Below are positions 55,551 through 64,000 of a stretch of 64,000 bases of DNA, in pieces. Every line of letters begins with the position of its first letter. Position 1 is the stretch's first letter. The notes under the pieces are model-generated. The model made no database searches and was not told the DNA's origin. It saw only the letters and a program-made list of their open reading frames with translations. The translations under genes were made by a program, and so were the position numbers. Source of the DNA: Meghimatium bilineatum (lineage: Eukaryota; Mollusca; Gastropoda; Stylommatophora; Philomycidae); NCBI GenBank assembly GCA_034231615.1, contig CM067309.1:39029627-39093626 (forward strand). The letters are read 5' to 3'.

Positions 55551-55729
55551 ATGTTCGTTCGTTGTAATCGACGATGACCAAAACTCAACCAAAATAACAA
55601 GTAATAAAAGATAATAAAGTTAATAGTGCGTTTTAAAATGACTAACAAGTCCAACGCCTAGCACAAAAAGTTCTTCCACACAATTGACATATATAGAGGG
55701 TGTCTATGGGACGTTGAGATGTTTTGTCT

Positions 55730-56085
55730 TTTTTACTTCCCGCTTCTGTCTTGCAGTATCTTGCCTGGTCTCTTCCGCCGCGAGTGCTTCAGTTCTGAAA
55801 TTGTAACGCTATGCTGTTCTATCTTGAGCGAGGCTCTTCCAAGAACCTACGTCAATTTTAAGATGTTTCATTGAGGAATTAAGTGTGCCTTTGAAACGCG
55901 TTTTCCATCCACCAGCTTTTCGAAGTTCTGTCTTGAGTACTCCAGAATATCTTTGTTTTGGTAGACGCGAGTCCTCCATACGCACAAGATGACCTGCCCA
56001 GCGTGCCTGCGCTTTCATAAGTAGTGCATAGATGCTTGTCGAGGCTGATCTTTCCAGTACCCCGTAGTCTGTACTTTTTCCTACC
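55730..56085 (-). mobile_element. LINE family Z C-terminal fragment
   Basis: The minus strand encodes VLERSASTSIYALLMKAQAR, WAGHLVRMEDSRLPKQ and KIDVGSWKSLAQDR. It is a typical LINE ending upstream of the finger seen at 20.0 and 29.6 kb. Confidence 0.8.
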
Positions 56086-56139
56086 AATGGATTTAGTAAT
56101 TTACGTAGACAGAAAGAGCAAAGTATTATTTTTTTTAAA

Positions 56140-56310
56140 AAAAACACGTAACAAACGATACGAAAACAGTCGACCTATTGAACGCCCTCGCAAAAGGTGG
56201 ATAGATAGTGTATTAGAGACACTCGGAAATATAACAGTGGAAGAGGCAAATAGAAGGGCAAAAGGCCGTACACTCACTCTCCCCTCAACACCGAAAGGTA
56301 CATGAGGACA
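56140..56310 (+). mobile_element. LINE C-terminal fragment
   Basis: Encodes PIERPRKRWIDSVLETLGNI then TVEEANRRAKGRTL. It lies head-on to the preceding LINE fragment. Confidence 0.65.
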
Positions 56311-56357
56311 GAAAGAAGAACGTAGGCAGCTAAGATGGAAGTGTATGCATATTTACC

Positions 56358-56420
56358 TTCCATGCACGGAAGGTAAACAGTGTTGCTATTCTTTGTTCCC
56401 CTCTCGGGTCTCTTCAATAC
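56358..56420 (-). mobile_element. SINE-A 5' fragment
   Basis: gcacggaaggtaaacagtgt then tgctattctttgttcccctc. Confidence 0.6.
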
Positions 56421-56810
56421 ATGAACGATGTCAGTAATCGCAAAATGGGAGAGGTCGAAGTAATAATGTAGCAAAATTTGAATTAAATTGGAGTTAATAC
56501 TAAGACATTTGTTGTAAGTTGATAGACATAGTCATATACCTTAAAATACTCTGACCTTATGGGCATTCGTGAAAATAGTTCTAGTCCGGTCAAGGGGCGG
56601 AGCATAATATATACATGTTAATCAACCGTGAATGTAGATATACCAGGTGCTGTAAGCGGTTTAAATAATAGACATACAGTGTTATTATTATTATAAAAAT
56701 GCAAACTGAATAATGTTATTGCGTGATGTAGGGTCGTTTCGAAGGAATGAAGCCAAAACATGCACTATTTTTGGAGTCGCAATAGGTTTTGTGAAAAGGA
56801 AGGAGAAAAT

Positions 56811-56820
56811 CGCCATCTTG
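56811..56820. promoter_or_regulatory. YY1-like motif upstream of the micropeptide candidate
   Basis: cgccatcttg, a core-promoter-associated YY1 site in animals, lies 66 bp before the candidate ATG. Confidence 0.4.
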
Positions 56821-56885
56821 TGAGGAAATATAAACAAAGAAGGAAGATTTATTAGAAAGTAGTAAAATATTTGATTTATAGGGGA

Positions 56886-57421
56886 ATGAAAGCTTTAAAA
56901 TTGTATTTAGTTGTTTTCTTGTTAACAGGTAAGCAATATAGTAGACGTTTTAATTCAATAGGGATTTGCATGTGTCCATTTAGGTAGCAAAGAACACCTC
57001 GTCGTCTGCAGCAGCAAAATATTAAAATTAAAAACATCGAAATTAATCAAATATTTTTTACTTTAGCAATCAGAAATGATAATAATTAATATATTTTTGT
57101 TGTGTTTACTATCTCCAACCAGAGAAGTAAAAATATTACAATTAAAAATGTATGCACATCAGTATTTTAATTTAACTGATAAAATTGTAAACCTTGGATT
57201 AAATTATTGTGTCTGTGAATCAACCATTTTCAGGATTATCATTGGACATTGGCCTTCACTTAGGCACTTTTTTGTTCTATAGTCCTAGTTATATTCATAA
57301 TACTATATATAGTATAAGGCTGTCATATGCCTATTATTACAATTGTTTGGTTGGAAGACGACGATATAGCATGCCATATCGGTATAGACAAGCTCTAAAC
57401 AGCGAAAATGTGCATGCATGA
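56886..57421 (+). CDS. Candidate two-exon secreted/membrane micropeptide (76 aa)
   Basis: Exon 56886-56928 encodes MKALKLYLVVFLLTG, a good signal peptide or anchor, and ends at donor gtaagc. Exon 57234-57421 follows acceptor ccattttcag in matching phase. It adds LSLDIGLHLGTFLFYSPSY, a Tyr-rich stretch, VGRRRYSMPYRYRQ and a stop. I do not recognise the protein. The signal peptide and phase agreement are suggestive only; exon 2 could differ. Confidence 0.3.
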
Positions 57422-57429
57422 TTGCATGT

Positions 57430-57790
57430 GATTCTATTGTGAATGATTCAATTAGGCCTACTAGTAGTACTAGGCTACTGTGAATTTATTTGAATTACAT
57501 TGCTGATGTATTGAGGGATTAATTACAAAATACTATCGATGTCATGTTGTTGCATAGTCAGACATATACATAGCTATAGAAAGAACAGCTAGTCAATCCC
57601 CTCCCTGCAACACCTGAACTGGTAAAATGCAGTATTGACATTTTTTTAAATAGAAAGAACATTAAAAAAAAGTAAAGGACTTTCATAAATTGATGCATAT
57701 GTGAAAAAAATAAACTCATTGAAATAATTAAACACTAAAATATATATTTATAGGCCTATGTCATCTGTGAAAAAAGTTATGGTCGCTGTA
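57430..57790. other. No gene seen
   Basis: AT-rich sequence without recognisable features. Confidence 0.5.
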
Positions 57791-57799
57791 TGAATATCT

Positions 57800-58095
57800 T
57801 TCCTAGATTTCTTACTTTTGTGAAATTGTCATAATAGATGATGGAGAGATGCAGGCCAGCGAACATTACACCTTTGTCTCTTTTGTAGCAGATTTCTAGG
57901 TGATGGGGAATACTAGGTGTGCGATCACTGCAGATGGGTCAACAGATCTGTTGGAAGAATGATGTACTGGCTAGTCCAGTCAAATATGCTGCAATCCTGG
58001 CAGGACATGATGATCCTGGGATACTGCCGCACTAGAATGCCTCCCTTTGGAGACTAAATATGCATCTATAAACCTCCTAAAACAACCATACTTTT
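57800..58095. repeat. Interspersed repeat G, copy 2
   Basis: gagatgcaggccagcgaac, atttctaggtgatggggaat and gagactaaatatgcatctat match 49.75-50.1 kb. Confidence 0.65.
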
Positions 58096-58324
58096 TAGAC
58101 AGTGTTTGAGGCAACATTGGTTACTCAACTGATGAGAACCTATGCTTTTGTTAGAAAGGCTATGTACTGTTGAGAGCTACCTGCTCACAGGTAACAGGAT
58201 TATTTAATCCTCATCATTTTTTAGGGGTAAATGAACATATTTTAAGATTATAAATATGTATATAATAATATATATATATATAATCTTAATATATACCGGT
58301 ATTTAAGATTATAAGAAAAGTAGC

Positions 58325-58960
58325 TACCGGGTACATTTATTTTAATGCTGGGACATGTGGATGTTCGAGGAAATGAAAGAGCAGATCATCTGGGATATAC
58401 GAGGCATTGTGGCACAGGACGATTTGGGACAATGGATCGAACTGATGTTTCGAACTCCTTAAGAGATATAGCACACGAGAGTGAGACTAGTGTGGATGAT
58501 AATTCATTTCAATGTTCAGGAATAAAGAACAGGTTTTGAAATGCGGTGTTGCTAAAAGTGAACATTTTAGATGGTGAAGAAGAATGATGGTCAACCAGCA
58601 GAAGACCAGTACTGTCAGCAGAAGTGTAATGGATACACTCAGGGAGAGATCGGGGCAACTATGGATGTGTCCAGTTTGCAGTGGTGATGATCCAACGACT
58701 AAGTAACTATTTTAAGATTAGTACCTCACATTTATCTTGTCAATGTTTTCCTCACATTGCAGGAACCAGACTACCTGTGTACCTCTGAATGAAGTGTCAG
58801 ATTCAGGATTACTGCAGATCTTGAGTGAGTTGTGTGTGAATAATTCATGGAACATATATCGTCAGTCTGAGACGTCTTGCTGTACATACCATGAAGAAAC
58901 ATCTGCTACTTTGTTAATTTGTTTGGAGAATTGCTGACCCGTGTGCCACAACAGCAAAAC
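58325..58960 (+). mobile_element. LINE RNase H and tail fragment
   Basis: LGHVDVRGNERADHLG is the last RNase H motif (GHxGxxGNExAD) of RNase H-bearing LINEs. A broken tail with MCPVCSGDD follows. Confidence 0.65.
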
Positions 58961-59123
58961 TATCTTTTTTTTTTTTCTTGAAATTCTCTTAAGTTGGATC
59001 CTTAAGTGTTTCTTGCAGTTACTAAACTCGCTGTAACCTGCTTCATACTTGAGGTAAGAACATCAATAATTTGGTATTTAAATGTTTTTTTTGTTAAATA
59101 CAAATGTATTTTTGCTGTCTATT

Positions 59124-59258
59124 TTCAAACTCCCTCTGGATCTGTCTTTTTGAGACAGCGGTTCTACAAATTTCCAGCAGGATGTAATTCAGAGAATTAA
59201 AATGCACTAAATCACCATTTTGTTTGTGCAAAGGCCCGACATATCAGACTTCAGCGGT
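59124..59258 (-). mobile_element. SINE-B copy, diverged
   Basis: ttttcaaactccctctggat to catatcagacttcagcgg. Confidence 0.65.
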
Positions 59259-59344
59259 TGTAACTAATACATTCATTGTTTATGCCAATGCCACTGAACA
59301 TTGGATGTCTGTAGCCATATCGCTAGAAGCTAAGCCATATGTTG

Positions 59345-59995
59345 CAATGTGTTTATCAACACTACCCATCTATTGCTCAGAGTAGACAATACCGAGATAG
59401 AATGTGTGGATAAATTTGAATACTTAGGAGCAAACATCAATGGTGCAGGAAACTGCATGACAGAAATAAGGAAGAGATTGGCAATGGCATATTGTAAAAT
59501 AACATGGTTGAAAAATATATGGAAAAACAACAAAATAGAAAAGAAATTGCAAATGTTACGAACTTTCATCTTTCCTGTTGCAACATACAGCTGTGAAACA
59601 TGGACCCTAAGTAAAACAGCGGTGAAGAAGATTAACACTTTTGAGATGAAATGCTACAGAAAGATACTTAGAATATCACGGAAGGAAAAACAGAGAAACT
59701 CAGATATTATAAACACTTTGAAGATTCCAGAGTGTTGGTTATTAAACACAATAACAAAAAGAAAACTACACCTGTTTGGTAATTTAAAGAGACACAACTG
59801 TTTAGAAAGACAAATAATGGAGGGCAGAGTACTTGGGAAGAGGAGAAAGGGCAGACCAAGAAGATGATGGACTGACAACATTAAAGATAACATGAATACA
59901 TAGTTGGAAAATGCAAGCCGCATCACCCAAGAGGGATTCAGAGAGATCATTGGGAAGACAACGTTCTGGAGAGAATATGTCACATGACACTCATC
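59345..59995 (+). mobile_element. LINE family H: RT thumb and C-terminus, one long frame
   Basis: A 172-codon frame encodes CVDKFEYLGANINGAGNC, EIRKRLAMAYCKITWLKNIW, FIFPVATYSCETWTL, FEMKCYRKILRIS and GKRRKGRPRR, then a stop and WTDNIKDNMNT with FREIIGKTTFWREYVT. It is the best preserved member of this family; fragments lie at 8.7, 28.1 and 35.1 kb. Confidence 0.85.
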
Positions 59996-60334
59996 CATTT
60001 ATCTATTCTACTGACCCATAACCCATCAGGGTCGTAAGGGTACCACATTGGATGCATCACCAGCACACAGTTCTTAACCGATTTCTATCTTCAACAATGC
60101 AGACAGGATACAGACTTGAGGCAAAAGCTATGAGGCAGCCACTCTTGACTTGGAGAAGACAGTGAACTTCGGCCTGACAATATAACATGACCGCATATGC
60201 TGAATGCAGAAGAAGAAGACTGTGCACTTGTAGAACAGGTGAACAAGACTCTGAACATATCCTGCAGAACTATCCCCAGTTTTAACAATTGAAGGAAACA
60301 TACTTGTTGTTTTTGATTTATATGTGTTTGTGAT

Positions 60335-60366
60335 CCTTGATAAAGGCCTTTTGGTCGAAACGTCGA
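60335..60366 (+). other. Hammerhead-like motif of Penelope-like type
   Basis: ccttgataaaggccttttgg then tcgaaacgtcg resembles CUGAUGA-stem-GAAAC with aggcc/ggtc as stem II. The core is not consensus, so activity is doubtful. Confidence 0.35.
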
Positions 60367-60397
60367 TTTGTGTGTGTGCCTATGTGTGTTTCATACA

Positions 60398-60962
60398 ATC
60401 ACACCTCCAGGAAAGTAGGTTTCAACCTATGCACTGCTCCGAGTCACTGTAGCCAAGATAGGGTTCACTGTGCTCATTCCTCGCCACCAAATGACTACTG
60501 GTTATGCCGAACTTCTCTATTGCTCCAGGCATGCAACCAAATTTTCAAGTCAAAAAGATTTGTCACATCCTGAGTCACTGTTTCTCTATATTGCTCCAGG
60601 CATGCAACCAAATTTTCAAGTCAAAAGGATTTGTCACATCCCGAGTCACTGTTTCTCTATGATGGGTCTCAGCCATAGGAAAAAACAGTGCTGTCAGTTT
60701 CCTCCTCCCAGTGCTGCACAGTACATCTCTGGCTCCCTCCCAACCACAGAGGGTGCATACATATATTCAAGTAAATATGAAACACAATTCAACAACAAAA
60801 TAACAGCACAAGGAGCATAATTGTATAAATGACGTGCCATGAAGCTTCTATAAGAAGATAACCTCAATATAACGGCACGTCATCTACTAAGGTTTTCTGT
60901 TGTATGGGTGGTTTGTCTAGTGGGCCATTGATGAGACCCACAGACGCAACCACTTGCGTACA
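60398..60962 (-). mobile_element. Family C retroposon lacking its 3' tail, with an internal duplication
   Basis: Reverse copy. A ~70-bp segment with ctattgctccaggcatgcaa and gatttgtcacatcc is present twice (about 60515-60655). Confidence 0.8.
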
Positions 60963-61059
60963 TGCCTGGTAAGTAACAGTGTCACTTCTCTGCTCCCCCC
61001 CCCCCCCCCCCGTTTTGTGCCTGTATACACACTGACTAAAACATACAGATATGTTAAAT

Positions 61060-61255
61060 AAGTGGATTGCATGATACCATAGTTGTTGGTGCGCCATTTG
61101 GCCTGGTATCTCTTAGTTCAGCACCTGTTCTTGCTTTGGCAGGACTGTGGTTCTGCTAGATATAGGGGATGACCCGACCAATCTTAGTTACCAGCCTTTG
61201 ATGGCTCGACTACGCCCTATCTCTACTTCAAGGAGTTGGCCTCAATGGGGATGGA
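61060..61255. repeat. Interspersed repeat D, copy 3
   Basis: ggcaggactgtggttctgct, gacccgaccaatcttagtta and cttcaaggagttggcctcaa. Confidence 0.75.
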
Positions 61256-61339
61256 AAGATGCAATGAAAATAACACAAAATTACATTGAGAATTTAGAGG
61301 GGTGTTAGCTGCTGATACAAAACACTTCCATTTTGACAC

Positions 61340-62600
61340 TAATGTCACTCACTTAATGACATTCATTGACACATGCATGATCTAATTGAAGAAATACCCT
61401 GTGGAATTAGAGCAGCACTATATGCAGATGACGTAGTTCTATGGTGTGTGCACACATGAGAGCACCATGGTTGCCACAAAAATGCTTCAGAGAGAGAGAG
61501 CCATGGACATTTTGACCAATTGGGCTGACAAATGGTGTGTAAGTTTCATTATAGAGAAGTCAGCCACAACCCTTTTTACACTTTCATCAAAACAAAGAGC
61601 AGGACAAATCTATATAAATAAAACTGTCTTAAAGGTAGATGACCAACCCACTTATCTTGGTGTAACATTTGATGCCAAAATGACATGGAAACATCATATC
61701 ATCAAACCAGAAACAAAGGCTAGAAGGAAGATAGCTGTTCTAAGGAAACTGAGTGGGACAACTTGGGGAGCTAATGAAAGAATTCTCAAAAATGTATACC
61801 AACAAGCCATTCGACCACACTTAGAATATGATTCTACAGCATGGAGTTCATCATCAAACACCACACTACAGAATTTGGATAGAGTACAGAACTAAGTACT
61901 TATAATCATTACAGGCGCAATGAGATCCACACCAATCATAGAAATGCAGAGATGATGGTCCCTTTATCGAAGGGATGCAGTCATTGAAAGAGCGTAGAGA
62001 TACTAAAATTATAATTCATGGAGAAAAGTTCCTTACCTGCCATAGTCACCCAATGAAGGAAAGATTCTAGAATCTGTCACAAGGACGACTTAAAAGAAGC
62101 AGCTTCATACACCAGGCCAAGAGTCTACGTAGACAGGTATCGGATCTGCCAGAGGTAACAATACCACTGATATCTCAACTAGAACACACCCCATGTGAAA
62201 AACGGACATGCCTACCAGTGATCCAAACAACAATAACAGGTGTGCATGGGGATGAACATCAGAATAATCTGCAGAAAAGGGTAGCAGCTCTCAGCTTCCT
62301 CAATGACGTTTACTCAAGTGATCTATGGACTAGAGTATATTCAGATGGATCAGCACAGGATGCGTAAAAAAAATGGAGGAAGTGGTGTATTTGTAGAATA
62401 CCCAGATGGCACCACTGATACCACTTGTATACCAACAGGGAATTACTGCAACAACTGTGACTCTGAAGTCAAAGCTATTTGTACAGCTGCAGAGAAACTG
62501 TTAACATTGGACAGGATCTCACACACTATTGTAATACAGATGCAAGGTCAGTACTAGAGGCACTTCAATCCAATAGGGGTGCAAAGGGAACGCATTCTAA
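61340..62600 (+). mobile_element. LINE with RT and RNase H parts (family N/I-like), 5' truncated
   Basis: YADDVVLWC (RT motif C) is followed by a long frame with MDILTNWADKWCVSF, EKSATTLFT, YLGVTFDAKMTWKHH and YQQAIRPHLEYDSTAWSS. Further broken frames give VYSDGSAQDA and ARSVLEALQSNRG, the RNase H catalytic DGS/D motifs. Several frameshifts and stops are present. Confidence 0.85.
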
Positions 62601-62867
62601 AGCTGTTATTTAACAATTTTTTTCAATATTCACTTACTATATGGTACAGTTTACTGCATTCTCCCTCTCATTCAATATTTAAAATCCATATTTTCCTTGG
62701 ATCCCTTATTCTCCTACCCTCAACGTCTCCCGTCATGTTAGTCTTGAAATCTTATCTCAATATATAGACAAAGCACTCACGCCATTGGCTTTTTACCAAC
62801 TAAACGTATAAGTAGTGTCTCAAAATTTAACAGTGCTTGAAAAATATTGTCATATACCTCTTGTGAG

Positions 62868-63000
62868 TTTGTTCGCAAACTCCTGCAGATTAGCAGAATA
62901 TAGTCCGGAGAACACAAACCACTTGGGAAAAGACAATAGTCCGGACTCCGGAGAACATAAACCACATGGGGAAAGACAATAGACAATAGTCTGGAGAACG
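62868..63000 (-). mobile_element. SINE-A tail fragment with local duplication
   Basis: aactcctgcagattagcaga then a duplicated agtccgga/ggagaaca... block with ggggaaagacaatag. Confidence 0.6.
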
Positions 63001-63107
63001 AGAATGCGAATTGGTCAAATTCGGGACACGTTGCGAGTCAGTGTCAGTTGAACCGAGTCCTCAACAATACAGCCATGTGGGCGGGCTCATTCCAATCTTC
63101 CTTTCTC

Positions 63108-63258
63108 TTCAGCGTTAATTCTCAATCTCACATCCGATACTTCTTGTAGCAAGACAATGATCCTACTAGATTTCCAGCAGGATGTAGTCCAGAGAATGAA
63201 AATGCGTCGTGTCGCCGTTTTATTTGCGATAATGGTCCGACATATCCGTCTTCGGTGG
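63108..63258 (-). mobile_element. SINE-B copy
   Basis: cttcagcgttaattctcaat to acatatccgtcttcggtgg. Confidence 0.8.
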
Positions 63259-63514
63259 AAATAATATTTCTAAAGTGACACTTTGAATTTTCCCCGTGAT
63301 TTTCATTGGTCACTTTGTATATACCTTGTGTCGACAGTCAGTGATCATCAAGGGAAAATGTAAAATATCACCACTGTTTGAAGCATGTCCACGGGACTGT
63401 ATTGAAGGGGCTGAGCTGAACGAAGCTAGTTCAAATCTCGCCTATCTTCTAATTTGAAGAGGTTATAAAAAATTGTAACTTTTACTGTTTGCGAATGTCA
63501 GTAAATATAAAAAT

Positions 63515-63800
63515 GCATTTTATAAAAATACATTTTATACCCACCCAGGGCTACCAGCCCAAAGGCTAGATTTTATACCCGCCCAGGGCTAGATTTTATA
63601 CCCGCCCAGGGCTACATTTTATACTTTGTTTTGTTTGTTAAATGGGGGGTTAAAGCCTCTTAGCTGAGGCACGACTCTTTCAACCTAAAACAGAAGCCTA
63701 TTTTGGTTATATCAGCCGTATTAGCAAAAATCTAAGTGTGACTTAATGGTCTGGGAAGTTGACATTTTTTACATTTCATACCCACCCAGGGCTAGATTTT
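63515..63800. repeat. Irregular tandem repeat around cccgcccagggctag
   Basis: attttatacccgcccagggc recurs about 5 times, interrupted by unique DNA at 63625-63770. Confidence 0.8.
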
Positions 63801-63839
63801 TTACCCACTCCGAGCTAAAGCCAGAAAATAACTAACACC

Positions 63840-64000
63840 ACCAGTAATATATACAAGGATCCACGCTATTGAGGCCAAAGTAAGGTTCACTGCTCATTTC
63901 CCGCCACCAATTGCCAGCTTGTCATGCTGAACTTCTCTATGGCTCCAGGCATGTAACCAAATGTTCACGGCAAAAGGCTTGTCACCTCCCTTAGAGTCAC
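63840..64000 (-). mobile_element. Family C retroposon, runs off the window
   Basis: agccagaaaataactaacac through ggctccaggcatgtaaccaa is the 3' half of a reverse family C element. Confidence 0.7.

Overview
This window is AT-rich animal genomic DNA with long, repeat-filled introns. Two conserved host genes, a dense graveyard of LINE and SINE retroposons, and many minisatellites are visible. Intron structure, tRNA-derived SINEs and LINE C-termini with zinc-finger-like ends point to an invertebrate. A lophotrochozoan, perhaps a mollusc, is my best guess, but no feature here proves it.

Gene 1 (about 2.98-31.4 kb, + strand) is a complete KIF22/Kid-type chromokinesin. I traced 15 coding exons with compatible phases. 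They sum to 1,878 nt, or 625 residues plus stop. The protein has a motor domain, basic linkers, a short coiled coil and a C-terminal helix-hairpin-helix DNA-binding domain. Gene 2 (about 36.4-41.7 kb, - strand) is a complete CHCHD2 (MNRR1)-type mitochondrial protein in 4 coding exons. It has 151 residues and a twin CX9C motif. The two genes lie tail to tail. A third, weaker candidate is a two-exon secreted or membrane micropeptide gene at 56.8-57.4 kb (+).

Layout: 0-2.9 kb holds a LINE end, two large minisatellites and a SINE. KIF22 fills 2.9-31.4 kb, with introns packed with LINE ends, SINE-A/B copies, ~0.6-kb retroposons (family C), a hAT-like MITE and tandem arrays. LINE and SINE debris fills 31.4-36 kb, and CHCHD2 occupies 36-42 kb. 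From 42 to 64 kb lie LINE fragments, a nested retroposon stack (46.4-49.2 kb), a 48-bp satellite (51.5-52.3 kb), the micropeptide candidate and more LINEs.

The most unusual pattern is that several tandem repeats start at exon edges and contain copies of the exon-intron junction. Examples are KIF22 exons 1, 2, 12 and 13 and CHCHD2 exon 3. The copies carry intact or decayed splice sites. A second theme is a modular SINE superfamily (A, B, E) whose 3' ends resemble the (GAA)n-ended tail of a resident LINE. Family names A-H are my own labels.
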